Positions 11,634 to 20,989 of a stretch of DNA of 64,000 nucleotides are shown in pieces (position 1 is the first letter of the stretch; each line of letters opens with the position of its first letter). The position numbers were made by a program, and so were the translations under genes. Source of the DNA: Aristolochia californica (taxonomy: Eukaryota; Streptophyta; Magnoliopsida; Piperales; Aristolochiaceae); contig JARWKL010000014.1 in NCBI GenBank assembly GCA_029961685.1, positions 25,765,137 to 25,829,136 on the forward strand, read 5' to 3'. A model generated the notes under the pieces. It saw only the letters and a list, made by a program, of their open reading frames with translations, was not told the DNA's origin and ran no database searches.

Positions 11634-11860
11634 CTTATGCACCAATGGGGAGTGGTAGATTCCCTTCTGAAGGCTATAAAAAGGCAGCTTATATGAGTAA
11701 TATGAAGGTGATAGACAGTAGCATGCAGTTCGTTGATGCCCCAAGTAATCTTATTCCACTTACACCAACACCACAATGCTATCAGTTAGGAGACAACCCG
11801 GCTGATGTTGCCACGATTGGTCCACACTTCTATTTTGGAGGATCTGGAGGCACTTGTTGA
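11634..11860 (+). pseudogene. Neprosin-domain gene, 3' part of the split last exon
   Basis: This short segment completes the gene that starts at 5650. It encodes TYAPMGSGRFPSEGYKKA, then MKVIDSSMQF, TPQCYQLGDN and FYFGGSGGTC, followed by a TGA stop at 11858-11860. MGSGxFPxxGxxKA and the glycine-rich GGxxGxxC tail are the usual C-terminus of neprosin-domain proteins. It lacks its own promoter and start: an ATG at 11558 lies in the LTR. The spacing between GGE upstream and MGSG here is close to the family norm once the retrotransposon is ignored, so few gene bases were lost. Confidence 0.85.
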
Positions 11861-11915
11861 ACTACACTTCCATGGCGGCACTGAATCACGAACCCTAATC
11901 ATCTACCAGTGTCAC

Positions 11916-11957
<42 letters not shown>
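11916..11957 (+). repeat. (CTA)14 microsatellite in the neprosin 3' flank
   Basis: Fourteen uninterrupted CTA units lie about 55 bases after the neprosin stop codon, followed by GTAGTAATAG. The tract is absent from the duplicated flank at 14868. Confidence 0.95.
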
Positions 11958-11966
11958 GTAGTAATA

Positions 11967-12367
11967 GTGATCTGTAATAAGTAGATGGCAATGTGTAATA
12001 GCTTGTCGAAAGTTTATATTAAAATAAATGGGTACTTACTCTATGGTACCTAATATGATCGTCCAATCTTCTTCTTGGCATATCAAACGATTGAAGCCAT
12101 AGTTACTGAAATATTTTAGATAGTAGAAAACCCCACTTCAAAGATTAATGAACGACAAGATCACACTCATTGCCAGATGGTAATTGTTCTGTCATGGAAT
12201 TCTTTAACTTGGAAGTAAGTAAGTTGATGAAAACAAGATTTTTAGTAGCAGAAGCAGTTGTTCCTATCTGGATACTGCAGCTCATTAAGGGGGCTGCTGA
12301 GCAGAGAAACTTCATTATTAGTTGTTCCTGTCACTGACTTGCATAGTTTTACATTTGTTGCATACCT
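11967..12367 (+). repeat. Neprosin 3' flank, direct-repeat copy 1 (uninterrupted)
   Basis: About 400 bases starting GTGATCTGTAATAAG and ending near TTTTACATTTG. Nearly the whole segment recurs at 14868-16318, where it is interrupted by a gypsy fragment. The shared strings include TTCTTCTTGGCATATCAA, TGAACGACAAGATCACACTC and GTCACTGACTTGCATAG. This copy preserves the empty site of that insertion. Confidence 0.85.
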
Positions 12368-13289
12368 CTAGAGGGATCTAAACGCCAACAATATGAAAAA
12401 TAAATCACCTTCACATATATTAATCCATCATCTCTTAGCGTTATTCTTATCCTTAATTAATTTTAGATAATCCTCTCTCATTATTATCTACCCACCAAAC
12501 ACCTTTGCAGTGTCTCTCAAGATTCTTCCAAATTTCTCCTCTCTCAATCCAAGCCACATGGCAATCTACCGTCTTTGCTGACGTAGGACAATCACAGTAT
12601 ACACGTGGCAAGCAAGAGGAGGACTAGGTGGTTTTGGTGAGGGTGCCCTTCCGTTGTTTTCCTTGTCACATATGTTGTCATAGGGCCGAGATTATTTGTC
12701 TCGGGGGATTGAATTGTCTGGTCATGAGTGTCATAAGCGGGCCACTCCCACATATAGGTACGAGGTCTATGAAGCATATACCAATTATACTTTTGATTAT
12801 CATTCAAGTAAACTGGTAAATAAATAATAATAATATATTAAATTCTTGAAAACTTTAAATAATAAGAACATATTTATAATATATGAAGGTAGTTAAAAAT
12901 TATATAATAAAATAAATAACAACATCCTCCTAATTATATAAAATTACAAGAATACCCTTACATTATCGATAAATGGGTAAACAGGTAAACGATAGGTATT
13001 ATCTCATTCCATTTTATTTTAATAAATAGTAAAACGATAAATAAGTAAAATTACCTAATTACATACACAACTAAGATTTTTTAGTTCCCCTTCTGTTTAA
13101 TACCCCACCCTTGTATATATTGGAAAACCTATCACTAGGGGCCACCTTACCATGTAAACGGCTCTTTTTTTTCAGATGCTTTGGGGTGGTTTTTATTCCA
13201 CTTTTTAAGTTTCTCTGTCATCAACTTCATCATTCAATTGAGCTCTAAAGGTTTTAGAGAGTTTTCAATTGCATCCATTTTTCCTCTTT
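12368..13289. other. Spacer between repeat copy 1 and the aquaporin fragment
   Basis: No gene is recognisable. The stretch 12800-13080 is AT-rich. A TATATATTGG string lies near 13114 and a pyrimidine tract ending in CAG at about 13175. An open frame at 13181-13378 enters the aquaporin exon out of frame and is a shadow. Confidence 0.5.
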
Positions 13290-14211
13290 CTACAAGGAGC
13301 CTCCACCAGCTCCTTTGTTTGAGCCAGGGGAACTCAAGTCTTGGTCTTTCTGGAGATCTGGAATTGCAGAGTTCATAGCTACCTTCCTGTTTCTCTACAT
13401 CACGATCTTGACCGTGATGGGGGTTAACAGAGCTCCCAACAAGTGTGCATCGGTGGGTATTCAGGGGATTGCTTGGGCCTTTGGTGGTATGTTCTTTGCC
13501 TTGGTCTACTGCACAGCTGGGATCTCAGGTAAAAAATTGTTTTTTTCTTTTCAGATTTTTTCTTTCTCTGCTTGGGGATAAATTTAAAAAACAAAATTCT
13601 CTTTATTTTCTGTTTTCTTCTTTTGAATGTTGGGACGATTTCTCTGCCAACCAACTAGAATTCTCCTTTTTTTGTGTCTTTCTGAGAAGAACTTCGTCCT
13701 TTCTGTCTTTTTTCTTTTATATTATGCTATTTTTTTCTGCTATATGGCTTAAAATCTGCTAAATATATTTGTTGTTCTTCTGTATTAGTTTTCCTTTTGT
13801 TTTTGTTTCTGTCCTCATAATTTTGTACCGGATTGGATTGGTCAAGATGACTACTATGGGAACGTTTTGGTTTTCTGATTTTGAATCTCATGCTTCGGAG
13901 TTGTCTTCCTTTCAGGTGGACACATCAACCCTGCTGTTACCTTTGGGCTTTTCCTGGCCAGAAAGCTTTCCCTCACCAGGGCCCTCTACTACATTGTGTT
14001 GCAATGCTTGGGTGCAATCTGTGGTGCTGGAGTTGTCAAGGGCTTTGGAAAGAGTCCTTACGAGGTTTCTGGTGGTGGTGCCAACGTGGTTGCCCATGGC
14101 TACACCAAAGGTGATGGCCTTGGTGCTGAGATTGTGGGAACCTTTGTTCTTGTTTACACTGTCTTCTCTGCCACCGATGCCAAGAGAAACGCCAGGGATT
14201 CTCATGTTCCT
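13290..14211 (+). pseudogene. PIP1-type aquaporin fragment (truncated at both ends)
   Basis: PIP1 proteins are plasma-membrane aquaporins with six membrane segments and two NPA motifs. Exon 1 survives from about 13291 ([15 protein letters not shown]) to 13528, ending AGISG. Exon 2 is 13916-14211 (296 bases, the size I recall for PIP genes), beginning with the rest of [13 protein letters not shown] and ending RDSHVP. The first NPA motif and the [13 protein letters not shown] loop are present. EPGEL, MGV and [15 protein letters not shown] point to the PIP1 rather than PIP2 class. The first roughly 40 codons are missing (no in-frame ATG precedes YKEPP). Exon 3 with the second NPA motif and the C-terminus is not found downstream. 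Splice sites are intact and no internal stop is seen, so the truncation looks young. Confidence 0.85.
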
Positions 14212-14867
14212 GTAAGTATTAGTTAAAAAACCGAATCTTCTTCCTTTATATTAATCTGAGTTCTTCAAATGTTGAATTTGTTTACTGGTCTTTCAAAAGG
14301 TTTCTTGTTCTGATAATATGCCATCTCTGCTGACTAATTCTTGAATCTTGTTCTATGTTCTTGATAGTTTCTCTAAGCTACTTAGATTAGATTTTACTTC
14401 TTCTCATCTTGTTTCCTAGGTCGTGGATTTGCTTCCTGTGGCTTTTGATTCTGCAGTTCCTACTGTTTGTCTTCTGCAACTCTTTGCTAGTAGAATCTAC
14501 AGCCTCAGCCTAAACTGCTTCAAGAAAACAATAGGCTCCAACCACCATGTCTCATCTCAATATTCCAAATTCTGATAAACTTGAAAGACCACCCTCACTC
14601 TCATTCCTGAATGGTTTCTCCAGATAAGGCTTCTCTGCTTTTAAAATGGGTTCTCCATGCTTTTCCTTGGATGCTTGCTTTTTACTCAAAGTTGGCATCT
14701 GTTTCAAGGGTCCCTCCCCCCCCATAACCTTTACCCTGAAAATATGGAAATTTGATCCTCCAAATGCCCATTGCACATGATATTATTGATATCTTTCAAT
14801 TATTTAAGGGCAACTTCATTACTCCTATCCTTCTCTATCTTTTTATCTTAACTCCATTATTGACTAT
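14212..14867. other. Intron-2 remainder and spacer after the aquaporin fragment
   Basis: A good donor (CCT|GTAAGT) opens at 14212, but no PIP exon 3 follows. The remainder has no recognisable coding sequence. It ends where the duplicated neprosin flank begins at 14868. Confidence 0.5.
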
Positions 14868-14903
14868 GTGATCTGTAATAAGCAGATGGCATTGTGTAAT
14901 AGG
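14868..14903 (+). repeat. Neprosin 3' flank, direct-repeat copy 2, left part
   Basis: This matches 11967-12001 (GTGATCTGTAATAAG, then AGATGGCA and GTGTAATAG) and stops at the gypsy fragment. The right part continues at 15927. Confidence 0.8.
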
Positions 14904-14910
14904 CTCATGG

Positions 14911-15549
14911 TTGGGGTTTGTATATGGCAAAGATCCGCATCGACTTTTATCATATGAACCTTGTGCATCCAAGGTAGCCACCTTGGACCAGGCTTTAGCA
15001 GAAAGGGACATCATGCTCAGTGAGGTGCGAACTCATCTCCAGGAGGCTCAGAATACTAGGAAATTATATTATGATAAGAAGCACCGAGAAGTATTCTTTT
15101 CTCCAGGAGATTATGTATGGCTGCGTCTCCAACATTACAGGCAGCTTTCACTGACAGCCTCCAAACACCACAAGCTCTCTCCGAAATATTATGGTCCCTT
15201 TCAGGTGTTGGACCGCATTGGCACAGTCGCTTACCGCTTGCAACTTCCACCCGAGGCCAAGATCCACAATGTGTTTCATGTCTCCCAACTGAAGGCCTTC
15301 CAGGGAGACTCCCCATTACTGCACACCCCTCTGCCCCCACTACATGAGGGACGTGTCCTTTCTACTCTCACGCAAGTGTTGCAGGCCCGTCGCATTCAGG
15401 GCGATTGGGAGGTACTAGTGCAGTGGGCGGATGCTGACCCCATTGACACTACATGGGAGCCCTTAGCCTCTTTCAGGGCTCTATACCCCACTTTCGAGCT
15501 TGAGGACAAACTCTTTCTCCAGGAGGGGGTAATGTTATGGACTCCATAG
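14911..15549 (+). pseudogene. Gypsy pol C-terminus with chromodomain
   Basis: The 212-residue open frame begins mid-integrase (FVYGKDPHRLLSYEP) and continues through TLDQALAERDIML, YYDKKHREVFFSPGDYVWL and YGPFQVLDRIGTVAYRL, then HNVFHVSQLKAF. It ends with a chromodomain-like segment (ARRIQGDWEVLVQWADADP, TTWEP) and the tail LEDKLFLQEG. Chromodomains in these elements are thought to guide integration to chromatin marks. The frame has no stops, but protease, reverse transcriptase, RNase H and most of integrase are missing. Confidence 0.9.
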
Positions 15550-15926
15550 CATCCCGAGTTATCAACAGGCGTAGGAATTAAATTATGTTATTTCCCTTTT
15601 CATGTATTTCAATTTGGTTTGGTTTAGTCTAGATGTAAATTGGCGTGAACCAATGTACCCGCAGGTCTAACTTGTATTTTAATCCCCAAACCTATTTATG
15701 GGGACGACAAGAGGATGAAGATTAAGCATTGAGAAATCTAGTTTAGACAGGTCAGATTCTCCCTCAGAGGTCCAAGTCGAGCTTCCTTCATAGCTCAATC
15801 ATCTCTATTCCGTCATCACCATTCCACGTTCAAGAAATAGAGCTTCTCTCCCAGCGTCAACATCCAATCTGGAGGGAAGAGAAGGAAGAAGGGTGACAAG
15901 ATCCATGGCTCGGGAAGATCCTAACA
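15533..15926 (+). repeat. 3' LTR of the truncated gypsy element
   Basis: This 394-base LTR begins TGTTATGGACTCC and ends AAGATCCTAACA. Flanking sequence of repeat copy 2 resumes immediately (GTTTGTCGACAA). Confidence 0.85.
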
Positions 15927-16318
15927 GTTTGTCGACAATTTATATTAAAATACATGGGTACTTACTCTTTGGTACCGAATATGATCATCCAACCTTCTTC
16001 TTGGCATATCAAGTGATTGAAGCCATAGTTACTAAAATGTTTTAGATAGTAGAAAACCCCCTTCAAAGATTAATGAACGACAAGATCACACTCATTGCCT
16101 AATGGTAATTGTTCTTCTCTACTACTAGAAAGAAACTGTCATGAAATTCTTTAACTTGGAAGTAAGTAAATAAGCCGATGAAAACAAGATTTAAGTAGCA
16201 GAAGCAGTTGTTCATGTGTGGATGCTGCAGCTCATTAATGGGGCTATTGAGCAGAAAAACTTCATTTTCAGTCGTTCCTGTCACTGACTTGCATAGTTTT
16301 ACTTTTGCGGTATACCGA
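15927..16318 (+). repeat. Neprosin 3' flank, direct-repeat copy 2, right part
   Basis: This continues the repeat after the gypsy insertion and matches copy 1 from about 12002 to 12367, with scattered substitutions and an extra TCTACTACTAGAAAGAA near 16117. Similarity ends near 16318. Confidence 0.85.
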
Positions 16319-16623
16319 TGACGAAGGGTTTCTACTCTATTTCATGTTTCTGCAACTTGTGATAATCTTCTTTGAGATCAAATGTGAAAATATTTAGTCT
16401 TCTTCATTTGTTTTATCGTAAAGTCTCATAAAAGCTGCCATACTCGTCTTTAAAATGGGTGTTCTTCTTCAATGATGCAAACAAACAATTACAGACCAAG
16501 AAGCCCCCATAACACTAAGCGACTTTAACCCGGTACATGAAAAACTGGATTGATTATTATGTCATAAAAAAACAACCTGATTAGTGACCCATGATTTGAA
16601 CAGGTATGAGCGAACCCTAATTT
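16319..16623. other. Spacer before copia copy 2
   Basis: I see no gene or recognisable repeat in this stretch. Confidence 0.5.
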
Positions 16624-16816
16624 TTTTGAAGTTGTTAGAATTGTTAGAAGGAATTATTCCTTCGGGACTATTTTTAGACCTTAGACCATGTCTTCCGGAA
16701 TGTAAAAGAGAAGAATTTTTGTTTTTCTGTAAGGCTATTTGTAAGCCATTTTGATTTTTGAATAAAAAGTTTTTTCTAGCTCCCAGATTTTTGCTTTGTA
16801 TACAAAAAATTTAACA
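16624..16816 (+). repeat. 5' LTR of copia copy 2
   Basis: It aligns with 19255-19444 and with 1-181. The right end is TTTAACA, immediately before the primer-binding site. Confidence 0.85.
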
Positions 16817-17598
16817 TCTGGTATCAGAGCTGGAGTAGCGACTCTGGGAAGAAAATTCTATTCGGCGACCCTTCGTCTTCTTGTGCCGTAGCCATAGAAG
16901 AGGTCTGACATCAAGAAAAAAAAAGAAATTTGTGAGACCCCTCTAGAAAAAAAAATTCCGTTCAAGAAAAAAATCCCGAAATCAGAGGAGACGGCGAGAG
17001 AGAAAAGAAATTTGAGAGAGGGAGAGAGCGAGACCCCTCCAGAGAAGAAAATTTCGGAACCCAGAGATCCCGAAAATCAGAGACGGTCGCAGACCCGTCC
17101 TGACTCGACGAAAGCTCCCTCCGGAGCTTCCCAAAATCAGAGACGACGAGAGAGAGATTAAGAAAAAAATAGCCACATCGTAGCTGCAGACCCCTCCTGA
17201 CTCGACGAAAGCTCCGTCGCTTCCCCAAACCTAGAGATCCCAAACATTAGAGACGGCGAGAGAGACATCAAGAAAAAAAAATAGTCGTGCCGTAGCCGCA
17301 AACCCTTCTTTGCCGATTTCTACTTCCTAACTTTGGATGAAAGAAACGACTCTAATTTCTTCGCCGGCGTCGACGTTGCCGTCGCCTGGGTTCTTGAATG
17401 GCTGATCAGTCTTCGTTTTTCCAGTGCCGCTTTAAGGAGAGAGGAGCAGCGCTTGTTTCGAGGAGATTAGAGAGAACAATAAAAAACGAGGAGAGTGTTT
17501 AGAGGAGGGAGAAGAAAAAAATAAGAGGAGGAGAGCGTTTCGAGGAGAGGAGAAATAAAAAAACAAGGAGAGCCTCATGTTGATTTGAGGAGATAGGA

Positions 17599-18836
17599 AT
17601 GGCGCTTGTTTCGAGGAGAGAAAAAAAATCGTTGAGGCGAAAAAAACAGCAATTCCAAAGCTTAATGAACACTTTGATTATGGAAAATTTTCCGCACTCG
17701 AAGGAATATTGGGACTTGATAGAAGAAGGGACCCCTAGAAAAGAATCAAGGGCAGAACTCATAGAAGAACAAAAGAAGGTGATTGCATATGCAAAGTTGA
17801 AGGATTTGAAGGTTAATAATTATCTTTTCCAAGCCATTGATCAATCAGTCCTGGAGACTATTTTGAACATGGATACATCGAAGAATATTTGGGAGTCCAT
17901 GAAGCAAAAGTATAAGGGGACGGCACGGGTGCAGCGTGTACAACGTCAAGCACTTCAAAAGGAATTTGAGGTGCTCAACATGAAGTTAGGAGAATTTGTG
18001 AATGAATATTTTGCTCAAACTCTTACTATAGCTAACAAGATGAGGGTTCATAGTGAGAAAATGGAGGATATTGTGGTATTTGAAAATGTTTCTAAGATCT
18101 ATGACAACAAAATTCGACTATGTTGTGTGCTCAATTGAAGAGTCTAATGATCTAGACACCTTGTCAATTGATGTGCTACAAAGCAGTCTTCTAGTGCATG
18201 AACAATGCATGAATAGTCATGTTGTGGAAGAAAAAGCATTGAAGGTTACTTATGAAGGACAATTAGGAGGAAGAGGACAAGGTCGTGGCGGATTTAGAGG
18301 GAAAGGACGAGGTAGGCAAAATTTTGACAAGTCTACCATTGAGTGTTACAATTGTCATAAGGTTGGACATTTTCAATATAAATGCCCAACAAAGGGGACA
18401 AAGACAAACGCACATTATGAAGAAGTTAATGAAGAAATGTTGTTAATGGTATATGTGAACTCCAAGGAAGCTAGTAAAAAGGAGCTATGGTTCCTTGATT
18501 CAGGTTGCAGCAACCATATGTGTAGCAAGAAGGAGCTTGTCTTCATGCTTGATGAAAGTTTTAGCAATTTTATAAAGTTGGGAGACAATTCAAGCATGAC
18601 TTTGATAGGAAAAGGAAACATACGAATGCTGGTGAATGGATTTGTGCAGGTCATCACTGAGGTGTTTTATGTTCTAGAACTGAAGACTAATTTGCTAAGT
18701 GTTGGACAACTACAAGAAAAGGGGCTTGCAATTCTCATACAGCATGGGAAATGTAAAATTTATCATCCTGAGAGAGGATTGATCATGGAGACTGCAATGA
18801 CCTCAAACAAAATGTTCATCTTATCTGCCCAGAAAT
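17599..18836 (+). pseudogene. gag and protease of copia copy 2, frameshifted
   Basis: Gag runs in one frame from 17599 to about 18090 (YWDLIEEGTPRKES, KYKGTARVQRVQRQAL, LNMKLGEFVNEYF). A one-base shift near 18090 moves it to the frame of 18053-18838. That frame carries an RGQGRGGFRGKGRG basic region, a CCHC knuckle (CYNCHKVGHFQYKC) and a protease site (FLDSGCSNHMC). It ends at TAG after FILSAQK. Integrase-like codons follow (RIWHSRYGHLSFNGL near 18887), then the deletion. Confidence 0.85.
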
Positions 18837-18949
18837 AGCCAAAAGAAGAATATGTTTTTCTTCTCTTACAGAGGATCCAACCCGGATTTGGCACTCTAGA
18901 TATGGACATTTAAGCTTCAATGGCTTAAAAACTCTTCATTGAAAAAGAA

Positions 18950-19254
18950 TGGTGAATGGACTGCCTCAATTTATAGCTCCTTCAACGGTATGTGAAAATT
19001 GTTTGGTAGATGAAGATGAACTTCAGATTGATGCATGGTCGTTGCAAACAAATTGATGTTCGTTTTCATTTCATTCGTGAGCTAACAAAAGATGAAATTG
19101 TAAAGATGGTTTATTTTCATATGCAGGAACAAGTTGCAGATACAATGACTAAGCCTTTAAAGCTTGACGCGTTCTTGAAGATACGTGGTCTGTTGGGTGT
19201 TTGTTCGGATCCAGGTGTAAACCGATTGCTAAAAGCATTCAGTTTAAGGGAGAA
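18950..19254 (+). pseudogene. Remnant joining integrase start to RNase H end in copia copy 2
   Basis: Codons for GLPQFIAPSTVCENCLV (integrase zinc finger) end near 19008. An 18-base string GATGAAGATGAACTTCAG follows (19011-19028), then the C-terminal RNase H (HGRCKQIDVRFHFIREL, VADTMTKPLKLDAFL). The 18-base string is not copia; it is identical to a string near the left end of element A. Confidence 0.75.
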
Positions 19255-19444
19255 TGTTAAAGTTGTTAGAATTGTTAGAAGGAACTATTCCTTCAGGACT
19301 ATTTTTATTCCTTAGACCATGACTTTCGGAATGTAAAACAGAAGAATTTATGTTTCTCTATAAGGGTATTTGTAAGCCATTTTGATTTTTGAATAAACAA
19401 TTTTTTCCAGCTCCCGAATTTTTGCTTTGTATATAAAATATTCA
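19255..19444 (+). repeat. 3' LTR of copia copy 2
   Basis: It starts TGTTAAAGTTGTTAG and ends ATATTCA. It is about 190 bases, like the 5' LTR. Confidence 0.85.
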
Positions 19445-19499
19445 AAAACATTTACAAGGTTCGGTCTCCTACAGATCCATCCAAAGTCATTATGATGTC

Positions 19500-20800
19500 A
19501 TAACTTAAAAAAAAAATCTAGTCTTGACATGCCAATGCAAAATGGTCATCAGTGCACCATGTGCAAGACTTGTTGATGCTAGTGAACCACTTGTCCATCT
19601 TGACGTTTTGCCTTTGGTTACTTACATCAAACTACTTACTTTTTATCACATACACAAAATTCTTATACAAGTAGCACAACTCTATAATCTCAATCACCAT
19701 CACATAATAGTCATTCACCACAATAACGCTATTTTGAATTCTTCTATGTGCTTCAAGCTGCTCAGTATTGATTCTCAGATCGTTGATGATGCAGTTTGAG
19801 TAAATACGTTGGCTGATGGGGCCAAAACCAAAGATATAAATATCAAAGTGTCTATTAAGATGACCTTGGTATTGGGTCTATAAATACCAATGTGTCTATA
19901 CTATAATTACTCATGTTTTGTGTGGAAAATTGATATTTTATCCTTCCAAAACCTAGGATCCCCATCAAAATTTTGATCGGGCAAGTTGGATCTAGTTTCC
20001 ACACCATCCAAGAATATTAAGCAAAAATTTAATGTTTCGTTATCAATATACGATTCAATGATGGAGCCTTCAAGACAAGTTTTTTTCATACTGTATTTTT
20101 CAACATGTGTAGAAGACTATTTGAATGAAATAAGTTAGGACAAATATGACAAAATAAGACACATGCAATTCTATGATAAGGAACCGCTAATTATCTCTGA
20201 ATTGGATACATCCACTAATATTGCACTAAACCACACATCAATACCTCTTGTGATAGATGGATTGCTAGAAGCACTATAACATCATAGAATGCAGGTGGAA
20301 AACGCTTTCCAAATGATATAATATCATACTGTAGCATGTTCAAGTCATCCACCCTTAGCGTCTTCAGACACTTCTCCATGAAAAGTTATCCTAACTAAAT
20401 GATAGGAGTCATCACATTATTTGGTAGACAATAAGCATGCAATAGGAGACTAGGTCATGGTCAAACTATAGTTCGGCCAATCCTCTTTTATTATATCAAT
20501 TAGTGCATTGGTTATGCTCATGTTATGTTCATATTATTCAATTCTTTGTCATCTAAACTATTAATTATTTATCTTTATAAGTTTATGTTATGTTAAATAA
20601 GTGTAGTATGCTCATGTTATAATCGTTGTTCTAAGTTCCTGATCAGCCTAATTATTAGTTGTTTATGTTTATAAGTGTATTAAGTGCATGTTATGCTCAT
20701 GTTCTTGCATCTTAATTACATATTTCTTATGTTTATCAATGAATATTATACATGTTATAATCACATTATGTGCAAATTATGAATAATTTTTAAGGGTTAG
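19500..20800 (-). pseudogene. CACTA transposon relic with transposase tail (internally deleted copy)
   Basis: The minus strand of 20089-19907 reads EGSIIESYIDNETLNFC and GVETRSNLPDQNFDGD, which resembles the end of the DUF4218-type region of CACTA transposases. The minus strand of about 19760-19527 resembles the following DUF4216-type region (CTWCTDDHFALACQ). The whole block aligns with the longer relic at 57257-61560, with segments at 19520-19850, 19920-20150, 20200-20450 and 20450-20790 matching in the same order. The central transposase domain is missing here. Frames are broken throughout. Confidence 0.7.
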
Positions 20801-20989
20801 CTGAACACGATTTCCTATGGATATATACTCATTGCTTACATTATAAAATAGACACATAATCCTTCTTCACACAATCCATATAATGGTCTCATACAAAAAG
20901 ATCCTCGTTGCATATAAAACCATTGCATACCACTCTAATTATAATTCAATTTAATAAAAATATTTTTTGTCAAATAAATAAATTAATTA

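Larger units (their letters stand above)
14904..15926 (+). mobile_element. 5'-truncated Ty3/gypsy chromovirus, 3' end plus LTR
   Basis: Only the last part of a gypsy element is present: the integrase C-terminus with chromodomain, a polypurine tract (AGGAGGGGGTAA) and a 394-base 3' LTR (15533-15926) with TGTTA/TAACA ends. The 5' breakpoint lies within integrase near 14904. The element sits inside repeat copy 2, splitting sequence that is continuous in copy 1. A clean 5-base target duplication is not visible, as expected after 5' loss. Confidence 0.85.
16624..19444 (+). mobile_element. Ty1/copia-type element (copy 2) with both LTRs and a large internal deletion
   Basis: The 5' LTR is 16624-16816 and the 3' LTR 19255-19444. 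The primer-binding site is TGGTATCAGAGC at 16819-16830, matching plant initiator tRNA-Met. The polypurine tract lies near 19243-19254 (TTTAAGGGAGAA). The body is about 2.4 kb: leader, gag, zinc knuckle, protease, the first bases of integrase, then a jump to the extreme end of RNase H. Reverse transcriptase is absent, so movement would depend on another copy. The 5' LTR start is mutated (TTTTGAAG against TGTTAAAG in the 3' LTR). Confidence 0.9.

Noticed and set aside
11558..11860. A short independent gene starting at ATG 11558
   Set aside because: The first 25 codons lie in the copia LTR; the remainder is the neprosin C-terminus.
13181..14226. An expressed aquaporin gene
   Set aside because: No in-frame ATG precedes the conserved YKEPP segment, and exons 3-4 with the second NPA motif are absent.
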